A DNA stretch of 64,000 bases from Hyaloperonospora brassicae (Eukaryota; Oomycota; Peronosporomycetes; Peronosporales; Peronosporaceae): positions 1-64,000 of the forward strand of contig CANTFL010000599.1 in the NCBI GenBank assembly GCA_947650285.1, in the 5' to 3' direction. Shown piece after piece: positions 48,557-58,906 of this stretch. Under the pieces are notes generated by a model. The model did no database searches, was not told where the DNA came from, and saw nothing but the letters and a program-made list of their open reading frames with translations. The position numbers were made by a program, and so were the translations under genes. Every line of letters begins with the position of its first letter. The stretch's first letter is position 1.

Positions 48557-50339
48557 CAACATCCGTCTCAACTAAAAAAAACAATGAGATGCCGCAGAAG
48601 GGTGATACATCCTCTCCGGGATACTCCGCGATCTCTCTCAGCGCGCGCCACTGACTTATTCACAACCCGCTTCAACGGAATACAGCCCTCGTAGAGGAAG
48701 AATCAAGTGAACTCGAACATTTCGATGTTGAAGGACCGCTGATAGGTGGCACTCGACATCTTTAACGCCCAATCTCTAGCACTTCAAGTCACAAAGTATC
48801 ACCATTCCAGATAGATCGAAGAGAGCTAGCGCTGACTAGAAGCAAAAAACTTGTGTCCTGACCTATAACACTCGGGTAGTGATGCCTCCACCAACATATA
48901 AGACAATAAACTCGCTGTGTTTGGTGGTCGCGCTACTTTCCACGTCGTCTAATTATTGCTGAAATCTATTCGCATCTAGAAGGGTTGTAGCCGAGGGGAG
49001 ATATGAAGGATGTCGTGTACAGATATTCATCGTAGCTCTCTGCTCCACATCACACTTGATCGAGCTACCTCACGTCTATAGAGCCCAAGTTGTCATATGT
49101 CATCTATTTTGGAGATACCTCTGTGAAGATTAGGACAGCGCAATCAGCGCATTCAGTGCTTACTACTTCCTTCGGCTAATCATAGTGCTCTCCTCGATAT
49201 CTAGATACCGCGAAATAAATGTAATCCGGGTAATCGGTATTGTGTTGCCCGATCGCCGTATCACATTTTCTAATCGTTCCGCTAGACGGGTAGTGGCGCA
49301 GATTCGACTACGTATGTATTATTCTACCAGGTTTCGGGAATGATGTTTTCCTTCAAGGCTCAACTTCATCCGATTGAGGCGCATCTGCGCTACCAGTGAA
49401 TCACTAGACTCGTGACTTTCTTGGTAATGATATGCTACAAACTTTGTACGGTGAACGACGTCCATTCAATATGGATGCATACTTGTTTCATGTCGTTGAT
49501 CTGCAGTAATCAGGATCTAGAGACCGATTTTGTGGCGACAGATGCTACCGGAGTGCATCAGACTCGATACAGTTTGAATTCTAAGAAAAGAAGAAAGAAT
49601 TTCGATGGATGAATCAAGCATACCAAGAGCAAGGTACGTAATTGTTTATAATGGGTAGATGAGTGTTAATTTAAACAGGATGGGACATGTGTCAGATGAA
49701 GCCACGTGACCTGATGAATCAGAGGTGTCGGATTCTGCGCGGGGTCGTCGATTCCCACCTTCCTGGTGTGGACCAATCAAACGGGTGTTAGACAAGGGAT
49801 TATGTGCAAGACATGAATGTACACTACTGTTTTACTAAAAACCGTTGCTGATATGACGCAGAGTTTGGCGAAAGTCAGTGTGTGTCACCATCTCACGGTA
49901 TAGGTAATGAGTTGGTTTTGTTGGACTTTGATTCGGCTTTAACGGTTGGTTGAATAGATTTAGAAGACACAGACTGAATACCATAATGGTTACGCAATTT
50001 ACGATGCATTTGGTCGTTACGAAAAATGATACACCGGTTTTTAAGATAATACGTATGTCTATCATTGTGGACGCGCAAACATACAGACGTTAAGTTGTGG
50101 ACCGTTGTAATATCATCTAAACATTGACCAGGTGTGATTAAAACTGAAAGTGCGATGTAATTACTACAAGAAAAGTCGTGTCATGATTCAGCACCAACGA
50201 GCTAGTGTAAAATTTCTACATTATAATATCAGTAAGTTAATTTATGTTGGTATTGAAGATACTTGAATGTATTCATTATGTTTCAAGCTGATAAACAATG
50301 TTTTAGTTGCCAGCAGTAATTCCCAAATTTTCACGGTTC
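47769..50339. other. Gene-poor region with scattered decayed coding traces and a (TA)n run
   Basis: Short coding-like words occur (near 47930-48050 and 48690-48750, the latter reading EEESSELEHFDVEGPLIGG) and may be remnants of an old retrotransposon, but no domain can be named. A run of about 15 TA units lies at 48528-48557. No intact gene or RNA gene is seen. Confidence 0.45.
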
Positions 50340-50880
50340 AGACCAAGCCAGTCTTTTCTTCTCCCTTCGAAGGCGGCCACTTCGGAGGGAATCCTCCCCA
50401 AGGGAAGCCGAAGGGGTCTGGGCTCTGCCCCGAGCAAGCTGCACTAGCAGTCTCGGGTGTGGGTGCAGTGAACCGACGGGTCGTGCAAGTGACCTAGCAG
50501 GCGTATTTTACGGAATGAAGGCGTCCCCGCGTCACATGTTCCCGCTGCGGCGGTCGCACATCCCATATACGGGGGGTGGGGTCGCGCAAGCGGGCGACGG
50601 AAGCCACCATCGCGGATGGTAGTGATCCTAGCGGAGAAAATACGGCGGGTTGGAATTCCCCACGCCTTGCGGTTACTTCGGTGATCGCACTCCACGTCAA
50701 GAAGGGGGTCTTTACCACTTTCGGTGTTGTTGCCTTGGCGATAGCATACGACAGAATAGTGGCTGTGTCAACAGCTTTAGGGGTCTATGACACTATCATG
50801 TATCACGGTTCGGCCGACAGCACGTTTTGTCGGTCCGTGACCTAGAATGCCTATTTTACTAGGCACCAGCCACGATTATC
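50340..50880. repeat. GC-rich island with direct repeat and hairpin, unknown repeat
   Basis: About 540 bp much richer in G+C than the DNA on both sides. Two copies of a 23-bp word (GTGACCTAG, 3 variable bases, then GC-TATTTTAC) lie at 50489-50511 and 50837-50859. A hairpin with paired arms TCACGG/CCGTGA and CCGACA/TGTCGG lies at 50813-50840, just before the second copy. No protein is recognised. It looks like a repeat-element piece (for example an LTR or SINE fragment). Confidence 0.5.
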
Positions 50881-51350
50881 CTCCGGGTCTACCGGTGCTA
50901 TATCTGGCTTGGCAAACTGCAGAGGTTAAAGCGCATATTTAACACCACGCACATTGACCATCTGACCAACAAAAACAAAAATAGTTAGCAGCATGAATAC
51001 TTGAGTACAAGGTATAGATTTTTACACGACGATCGTGCAGAATCAGATACTTTCTTGGATGTTATACCATAGGGTAGTAGGAAATGCATCGTGATGGATC
51101 CTCTCGAATTGATTTGTTTAGAAAATGATTCCTACTTAACTGGCGCAAGGCGCTTTCAATCTATGGAAACTGTTTTTGCCTTTAATCAAGATCAATAACC
51201 TTTATTGCGCTTCATATTTAAGTGCCACTACAGAATAGCTTGAACAGGGTGTGGTAACGAATACTCAAGTCTCAACTCAACTGATATTTGAGGTAGCAAG
51301 GTATGCATATGACTGGAAAAACAAGTCAACGAACCTGTCTGGTCGACGCA

Positions 51351-51823
51351 TGTAGCGGGGTTACACGTCGGCTGGTAGTCGAAGATAGGTGTGGTGCACA
51401 CAAGAGAGGGGGTACCCTATAAAGTAATTCTAGAACACAGTGAGTGTATCAATTGTTGAAGACCGATGTCTGTCATCAATTGATTGCGAGATCTTTTAAG
51501 AGGTTATTTAGGGCAGGTTAAATACGTTGTTCTAAGGTGTTCTCTTAGGCTAATTAAAGAAATAAAAATTCAGTTCCCCTTTTGATCAACATAAGACACG
51601 TGCCTTGCGAGGCGTCTTGATCGAAAGAGCTAGCAACGCCTGTAAAGGTAGCTACTCCTGAGCACTCTGTGCTGTGATTCTTTTGAATCGTTTGGTCCCT
51701 TAGGAACGGGGACCGTAAGCTCTCTGAGCTTGTTGACTCTCTGAGTCGGGTTCGTAGAACCAAAGTTGCTCGTAAGAGCGTTAAGTCTTCCTCGGACTTA
51801 AGGAGCTGTGTAGCTCCGCTACA
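51351..51823 (+). repeat. 5' LTR
   Basis: 473 bp, starting TGTAGCGG and ending CCGCTACA, an inverted end repeat with TG...CA tips. A TATAAAG-type word near 51418 could be the promoter. Nearly identical to 58434-58906. Confidence 0.92.
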
Positions 51824-51825
51824 CT

Positions 51826-51843
51826 TGGTAGCACTTATAGTCA
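51826..51843 (+). other. Primer-binding site (tentative)
   Basis: Two bases after the 5' LTR a TGGTAGCACTTATAGTC word begins with TGG, as expected for pairing with the CCA end of a tRNA. Which tRNA cannot be told from the window. Confidence 0.5.
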
Positions 51844-51882
51844 ATCTACGCCTGAGTCGGTAACGACTGATCCTCTGTGAGG

Positions 51883-52917
51883 ATGGAGCAATCCACACCC
51901 CTCTCTGAGGCCCAAAATGTCGCGCTTGAGAAGCTGACCGCGGCCGTAGGCCCAAAGTACGTGGAGTTTCTAGCTGCACAAGGTACCGATGTGCTCAACG
52001 CACGAGTCGATACCTTCATGCAGTATGAAACGGCCCTGTTGGGCCAGGTTCGAAACCAAGTAGCGTCAGCTATGCCGACACGCTATGTGGCTATACCACC
52101 AGAAGAGTCTAAGCCTCGTCCCCTTCGGGTGGACGTTAAATGTTACTCCGGGAAGGAGGGGGAAAACCTTACCCTCTGGATCCGTGAGATTGAGATGGCC
52201 ATGGACTCTGGTCTCATCTAACTTGAGAACCAGCGGGTCTCGTTGGCTGTCTCTAAGCTTGATGGAAGAGCGAGAGAGTGGGCTTTGACGTGTGGCACGT
52301 CGGTCAACTTGGCGTTTCCCACATGGGATTCGCTTAAGTTGGACCTTTTGCGAGTTTTCTCGCCGCCTAACCAGGCATATCGCGTGCGCTCACGCTTCTT
52401 GTCTACCCGTCAGGGTAAGAACGAGTTAACGGACTATGTCCAGGAGTTGAGAACTCTGATGGCTGCCATGCAGTCCGACCCTCTCTCTGAGACCGTCTAC
52501 GTGACAGTCTTCATGGAAGGTCTTCGCACTGGCATTGACAGGATCCAGGTCTTTCGAGTCCATCCCTCGACTTTTGAGGAGGCTGTGAGCATCGCTCAGA
52601 ATGCTGAGCAACACTTTAAGTCAGTAAGACTTGGTTGGAATGGTTACAACCCAAGCTATGCGAGGGCAACCTCAGCAAATAGCTCAGCTTACTGTAAGCC
52701 CTAACCGATGGATCTCAGGAATGCTGAATATGAAGGCGATGCTGAGCTTCATGTTGCCGAGCAACGACAGGAGGTGAGACGCTGTTGCATGTGCGGAAGC
52801 AGTAAACACTTGCGTCCCACTTGTCCTTTGCGTAAGCAACGACCGACTCCTACGGGTCGAAACCCCAGCCTCAATCAAAAACTTGGTATGGCACGGGGAA
52901 ACGTCGACACCCAGTAG
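51883..52917 (+). pseudogene. Gag of the Ty3/gypsy element, interrupted
   Basis: Starts at the ATG at 51883 (MEQSTPLSEAQNVALEKL). The capsid-like part has the Ty3/gypsy gag signature (LTLWIREIEMAM; AREWAL; FSPPNQAYRVRSRFLSTRQG; ELTDYVQELRTLM). A CCHC zinc knuckle follows (Cys-x2-Cys-x4-His-x4-Cys, CMCGSSKHLRPTC) near 52785-52830. Same-frame stops interrupt it at 52219-52221 and at 52702-52704, and the frame ends at a further stop near 52917. These look like point mutations, not programmed recoding, because there are several. Confidence 0.85.
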
Positions 52918-53079
52918 GCGAGGGGCACCCTACTGGGGTAGAACTGAGTTCTGTCACTTCTCTACGAGGTAGAGCAACACAGGGATTAGCCCCACAGAGC
53001 TCCGTTCCAGCAAGCGCAGAGCGTGGATACAAGCCTGGCTTGTTAGTCGCCGAGGCGATAGTTAGAAGGCTTTGAGAAG

Positions 53080-56000
53080 CACTGGTCGATATTAATCGAT
53101 TCTGGAGCGTCATGCAACTATGCTAGACTCCGTTCCCTTGAGGGGAGTCAGCAATATGCTGAGGCGCTCAAAGCGCACGATGGTGATTCCATCACTGTTC
53201 AGTTAGCGACGGGTAGTCGCGTTACTGTGCCTAAAGTTCCGTTGAACTTGGGCGTGAAGTTTTTGGACTTTGATAGCATTGAACGCTGTCTCGTCCTTGA
53301 CTTGGATTCGAGATACGATCTCATCCTAGGCATGGCATGGCTTGAACGCCATGGACCATGGATCGATTGGAGGTCTAAGACCTTAGGCGCCACGCGCAAT
53401 GTTCCTAGCGAAGCTTTGGAAAGTCATGAACCCACCTTTGCTAGGCAACTAAAGCACTATTGGCGCGAGTAATTGGCGGAAGATGTCAATGTGCTGGTTC
53501 CTGGTATGTCGGAGATAACTATCTCGAATGTCTATGACATGAATATGGAGCGGAGCTCTTCTAATGTGTTTGATGAGAGTTGTACTCCGTTGAGTGATAC
53601 TCGTTGTGACAATGAGTCACTGCATGCGTCAAGCATGGTTGGCCTACGGGCGGGACATACAGGAAGTAATTCCCATGATGTCAGTGCGGTGGCACGTGAA
53701 GTTAAACAGAGTGAGGGTGGCCGAGGTGGCACCTCACTGAATGTCGGTAATGACATTGATGGCGAGAAGCTAGAGTGTTCAGGGATAGGCCCCAATGCTG
53801 TACGTGAAGTGGTCCGTGTAAATCCACTGGGTGAAGTGTTTGAGTTACGTAACACTTCACCAGATGTCGTTCAATACATGAGCTCTCGTATAGAGCGTGC
53901 TAAGATAAATAGCAACCACGGGGACCCGACTGTCCCGGCCTCTAGGAGGCGTACGGTTTCTGTGAGGAAACGATTCCAGCGTAGGGTGGCAACGGATAAG
54001 CGCCCAACGTCTAAGAAGTCACGAAGTGATAATAGTAATAATAAACTATATACACTTGTCAATGGGTTGACTGGCCAGATCGATGGATACTCTATTTCAA
54101 CTAGACGAAATGTATGACGGCGAATTTAGCCAAGCCTTGCAGGCAGGAGAATTATCCGAGTTAGTGGTCATTCGGCTTGATATTGAGTTGAACTCATCCT
54201 CGTTATTGGACGAGTCTGTCCTTGAGAACACAAAGGCGGCATTGGATGCCCGTAGTGGATCTTCGATCCATAAGGATCCTCTTGATCCGTTCTATCCTTT
54301 GGTAAAGGAGTTTCAGGACGTGGTGTGTCACAACCCACCGTCCGTCTTACCTCCCGATAGAGGTGTACGTCATGAAATTGACTTGGTTCCTGGAACTAAA
54401 TACTGCGTAACACGGCAGTGGCCTTTACCGAAGGAACAGTGTGACGTCATTGACGACTTCTTTCGTGCAAATCACGCAGCGGGCATGGTTCGTGAGAGCA
54501 AGTCTCCTCATTCCACGCCCACATTTTGTGTTCGAAAGCCCAATGGAAAGTGGCGCATTGTTCATGCTTACAATAAGCTTAATGCTGCCACGATCCCGGC
54601 TCAGACACCAATCCCTCGGAAAGATGTTCTTCAGAACAATATGGTGGGATGTACAATGTACAGTGCACTCGATTTAGTCGATGGTTATTACCAATTACTC
54701 ATGCGCGAGAAAGATATCCCTCTAACAGCGGTTAGTACCCCGAGCAGTATGCTCTGGGAGTGGCTAGTTATGCCACATGGCTTGTCAAACGCCTCAGCTA
54801 CGTTCAATCGTCTTGTGACGCAACTGTTTCGGCCTCACCGAGGTTATGCACAGACCTACTTTGATGACATCTTTGTCCATAGTCGTGCTATGAACGGCCG
54901 GTCTGATGTGGATAATCACATCGACCATTTACGAGCAGTGCTCGAGTGCATGCGCACAAACAAGTTGTATGCCAACGCCTCTAAGCGCATATTTGATGCA
55001 CAAGAGATTCCCTTTTTAGGGTGCTTCATTGGGAAGCGTGGTCTTAGAGCGGATCCCGCTAAGATAAAAGCCATAGTTGATTGGCCGGTTCCTAAGAACC
55101 AGAAGGACTTACGTAAGTGGCTTGGTCTTGCCAATTACTTACACAAGTATAGTGCAAACTATGCGGACATGGCTTGACCATTATCCAAATTTCCTTAAAA
55201 AGGATGTGAAATGGCGTTGGACGAACACAGAGCAGGAAGCCTTTATGGCTGTAAAAGAGAGTCTTCTTCATGCGCCAATCTTGGCTTTGCCCGATCCTGA
55301 TCGGCCTTTCAGTGTCGTCTGTGACGCATCCGACTTTGCCATCGGCAGTGCTCTGCTACAAACAGATAATGATGGACGGGAACGCGTCATTGCGTTTGAG
55401 TCCCGGCAGCTGAAAGCAGCTGAAAAGAACTATCCAGTTCATGACAAAGAGCTACTTGCAATGAAGTATGCTTTAGTTAAATTCAGAGTTCATCTGCTTG
55501 GCTCTAAGCCTTTTGTGGTATTTACAGGTCATGCGTCATTACGCACTGCGACCCAGTCGCCACATCTCTCTCAGCGAATGGCTCGTTGGATCTCATTCTT
55601 TGCGGAATACAACTTCGAGGTGAAGTATAAGCCGGGTAAGCAGAATGCTTTGGCTGATGCGTTGTCACGCAGGCCTGACTATGAGCTGGCTCATTTTACG
55701 ACTCTGTCATCATCGGTCGCAGACCTCATTCGTTCGGCATATGCCAAGGATGAACATTGTGTAGCTTTGCTACGTGCTTTGGGGGGCGAGGAGTTTAACG
55801 ACTCAGACATTAAATTGTCGGCACGTTTGCGTGCGAGGCTACATCGATATTCCATCGATCAAGGCCTGTTGTGCTATAGCACGGATGTGGAGGATTTTCC
55901 CCGTATCGTTGTCCCTCATGATGAGGAATTGAAGTATCGCAACCTCTATGAGGCGCATGATACTGCGGTGGGCGGTCATCTCGGTCGAGAGAAGACATAT

Positions 56001-57505
56001 AGCTCCGTGAGCCAATATTATTGGTGGCCCAAACTTTACAAATGGGTAAGCACATATGTGCGTACGTGTGAAACGTGTCAACGGGTGAAACCCTCAGCTC
56101 ATGCGGCTGCGCCGCTGGCTAGTTTGCCTATACCCTCTGGGTGCTGGGAGTCCATCAGTATGGATTTCATGTTCGGTCTGCCGAAAGATGTGCAAGGCAA
56201 TACGGGTGTTGTGGTCTTTGTTGACCGTTTGAGCAAGATGGCTCACTTGGCGGCTGTGCCAGATACCATTGATGGTGAAGGTACAGCTACGCTGTTTATC
56301 GATCGAGTGTTTCGACAACACGGCTTGCCTGTGGCAATTGTCTCTGACCGAGACCCTCGCTTCACTGGGAAATTTCGGAAGTCCATCTTCAAGGTGCTCG
56401 GCACACGTTTGGACATGTCCACGGCGGATCATCCGCAGACCGATGGTCAAACCGAGCGATTCAATCGCGTTATCGGTGACATATTACGCAGTGTTTGCGC
56501 TAATACACCAAAACGTTGGAGTTCGATGCTTCCTGTTGTTGAGTTCGCGTTAAATAACGCTGTTCACGCCTCTACAGGCTTTACTCCGTTCTACGTGAAC
56601 GGTCTCACACACCGTCGCGTTCCGTTGACGCTACCACTGCGTGGTTCAGGGCTTGGTGGGGGAGAGATGGCCGATCGGCTTGCTGATATCAGCCCTGCTA
56701 CTGTTCATAAACAGGTATGCGAGTTTCTCGCAACGCGCTTGAATGTGTTACGACAAGTACGTGATGCACTGGCTGATAGCCAAGATAAACAAAAGGAACA
56801 AGCTGATGCTAAGGGAAGAGGATGTATTGAACGTTATGAGGTCGGAGACCAAGTTCTACTCAATGCTAAAAACTTACCTACAAATGTAGTGTCTGCCGTC
56901 TTCAGGACAAAGTTGCGTCCGCGCTTCATTGGTCCATTACGGTTATTGCGAAGAAGGGATTGGCGTATACGCTCAACCTCCCTCGCAAACTGCGCACGCA
57001 CCCAGTGTTCTACGTTGGCTTACTTAATCCGTATCGGGATCCATCCCATGTGAACTCGGAGGCGCTTGCGCCGGGTAATAGGGCCTTGCCGTCGGCTGTT
57101 GCATCCGAACCAGGAGGTCAAGCTGACCATCCACACGGGCTAAGGCCAACTCCAATACTTGAACACGGGCTTGCATCGCGTCGAGCGCACTCTGGGTCTT
57201 ACCCAATGTCTCTTGGAGACCAATCAGCTCACGGAGCACCTTCTCATGCTCCTCCTTCGGTACCCCGACCACCACCGACTCTGCTCGATGAGCAAGGGAA
57301 CCACCAGTTCCATGTGGAGCGACTCCTTCAGCGACGTCGTCGTCGTGGCCAATACCAGTATCTGGTGAAGTGGAGAGGGTACCCGGAGTCGGAGAACTCG
57401 TGGGAGTATGAGATACCCCTTCGGCAGGACTGCCCTTACGCCGTGGATGTTTTTGAACATCGTGGCCAGGGTCGCCTTGCGAGCGAGAACGCTTCTCACC
57501 AATAG
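53080..57505 (+). pseudogene. Pol of the Ty3/gypsy element: protease, RT, RNase H, integrase, chromodomain, interrupted
   Basis: Domains in order: aspartic protease (LIDSGASCNY, about 53090; stop at 53470-53472), a linker, reverse transcriptase (active site TYFDDIFVHS near 54860), RNase H (CDASDFAIGSAL; KELLAMKYALV; ADALSRRPDYEL), the integrase zinc finger (HDTAVGGHLG ... CETCQRVK) and DDE core (MDFMFGLP, SDRDPRFTG, DGQTERFNR), and a C-terminal chromodomain (YLVKWRGYPESENSWE, 57355-57405). Breaks: frame changes near 54100, near 55160 (with a TGA) and near 56938. The RNase H word that normally reads Thr-Asp-His reads TGH here, losing a catalytic Asp. The chromodomain marks a chromovirus-type element that may favour heterochromatin. 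Confidence 0.9.
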
Positions 57506-58325
57506 TGGTGGGAGGTGGCGTGTTGCTCCGCACCTTAGGTTCGTCACCCGTGGCTACCATTGTAGCCGGAGCATAACGCGTACGTGTACGCAACTGGCCT
57601 CTGGCCTTGAGCTTGGCATACTCGAAGCGGAGCTTCCGTTCCAGACGAACGTCAGCCACATCTGCGCTGGCCCGCAGCGTTGGCACACTGCTAAGATGCC
57701 GCTTGCGGTACACCCAACGGATGAACTCATTGTCCTCCTCCTCGGGCAGTTCGCCAGCTAACAACAAGATGGGCACGCCCTTTCTCGGTCGAACCGAAAC
57801 ACCACGAGAAAGACTCTCAAGGTGTGCAAGGTACTGACCTTGCGTGGTGAAGGCTGGTTCGAGATACCTCTCATTTAAAGCCTTGCGAAAGGCGATATCT
57901 TCTGGCGACGTAGCCTCGGGGCCAATGGCCCATGTTGAAAGGCTATGGTCTTCCGTTTGACGGAGGCGTTGCTCCACGTCTGGTGTTGAGAACACGTAAC
58001 CACTCCGGTTTCGAATAACCGCCTGGGTATGAGTGCGACGTAGAGCACGCTCCTCACGCTGACGGGTCAGCTCCTGTTGTTCGTCGAGCGGGTTCGTGAT
58101 GATGGTCTCTCCTGCATCTGCTGTATGATGCTGCGCCACTGGCGCGGTGGTATCACCACGTTCAACGAACGGATTCGGTGCTGTTAGAGGACGAGCCTCA
58201 GGTACAGCGGAGTGGGATAATATCCCGTCATCTTCATGGACACTGGTATCAATACCATAGTCCACATCCTCGTCGAAGTCGAGGTAAGATGAAAGAGTCC
58301 GAGACTCGTTGGGTGGCAATGCCAT
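57024..58325 (-). CDS. Antisense ORF of the Ty3/gypsy element, 433 residues
   Basis: Opens with an ATG (MALPPNESRTLSSYLDFDED) and runs without a stop for 433 codons against the direction of gag-pol. It begins close to the 3' LTR (109 bp away), covers about 820 bp between pol and the LTR that have no plus-strand gene, and then overlaps the integrase tail and chromodomain. The protein is acidic at first, then Arg-rich (QREERALRRTH; RKRHLSSVPTLRA), Pro/Ser/Thr-rich, and ends in a predicted coiled coil (HEKVLRELIGLQETLGKTQS ... ALDAMQARVQVLELALARV). I recognise no domain. Gag-like behaviour, RNA binding or a regulatory role are all open. That it is intact while gag-pol is broken argues for function or recent acquisition. 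Confidence 0.75.
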   Translation of the reverse strand: MALPPNESRTLSSYLDFDEDVDYGIDTSVHEDDGILSHSAVPEARPLTAPNPFVERGDTTAPVAQHHTADAGETIITNPLDEQQELTRQREERALRRTHTQAVIRNRSGYVFSTPDVEQRLRQTEDHSLSTWAIGPEATSPEDIAFRKALNERYLEPAFTTQGQYLAHLESLSRGVSVRPRKGVPILLLAGELPEEEDNEFIRWVYRKRHLSSVPTLRASADVADVRLERKLRFEYAKLKARGQLRTRTRYAPATMVATGDEPKVRSNTPPPTTIGEKRSRSQGDPGHDVQKHPRRKGSPAEGVSHTPTSSPTPGTLSTSPDTGIGHDDDVAEGVAPHGTGGSLAHRAESVVVGVPKEEHEKVLRELIGLQETLGKTQSALDAMQARVQVLELALARVDGQLDLLVRMQQPTARPYYPAQAPPSSHGMDPDTD

Positions 58326-58420
58326 GGTGTTTCGTGTTTAGCAACCGCGAGGTTAAGCACACACACACACCGACCTCTTCGAGGAAAGAAGCCGATTGAC
58401 GATTTGTGGTAACGTCAGTC

Positions 58421-58433
58421 TGGTGGGGGAGGG
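58421..58433 (+). other. Polypurine tract
   Basis: TGGTGGGGGAGGG lies directly before the 3' LTR, where plus-strand DNA synthesis of LTR retrotransposons is primed. Confidence 0.8.
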
Positions 58434-58906
58434 TGTAACGGGGTTACACGTCGGCTGGTAGTCGACGATAGGTGTGGTGCACACAAGAGAGGGGGTACCC
58501 TATAAAGTAATTCTAGAACACAGTGAGTGTATCAATTGTTGAAGACCGATGTCTGTCATCAATTGATTGCGAGATCTTTTAAGAGGTTATTTAGGGCAGG
58601 TTAAATACGTTGTTCTAAGGTGTTCTTTTAGGCTAATTAAAGAAATAAAAATTCAGTTCCCCTTTTGATCAACATAAGACACGTGCCTTGCGAGGCGTCT
58701 TGATCGGAAGAGCTAGAAACGCCTGTAAAGGTAGCTGCTCTTGAGCACTCTGTGCTGTGATTTTCTTGAATCGTTTGGTCCCCCTGGAACAGGGACCGTA
58801 AGCTCTCTGAGCTTGTTGACTCTCTGAGTCGGGTTCGTAGAACCAAAGTTGCTCGTAAGAGCGTTAAGTCTTCCTCGGACTTAAGGAGCTGTGTAGCTCC
58901 GCTACA
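58434..58906 (+). repeat. 3' LTR
   Basis: 473 bp, matching the 5' LTR at all but about 13 positions; starts TGTAACGG and ends CCGCTACA. The antisense ORF starts just inside it. Confidence 0.92.

Larger units (their letters stand above)
51351..58906 (+). mobile_element. Ty3/gypsy chromodomain LTR retrotransposon, full length, 7.56 kb
   Basis: Two 473-bp LTRs flank gag, protease, reverse transcriptase, RNase H, integrase and chromodomain in Ty3/gypsy order. The flanking 5-mers ACGCA (left) and ACGCC (right) look like a target duplication with one change. The LTRs differ at about 13 of 473 sites, so the insertion is fairly recent. The plus-strand genes carry many stops and frameshifts and the element is not autonomous as it stands. 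A 433-codon antisense ORF at the 3' end is intact. Confidence 0.93.
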
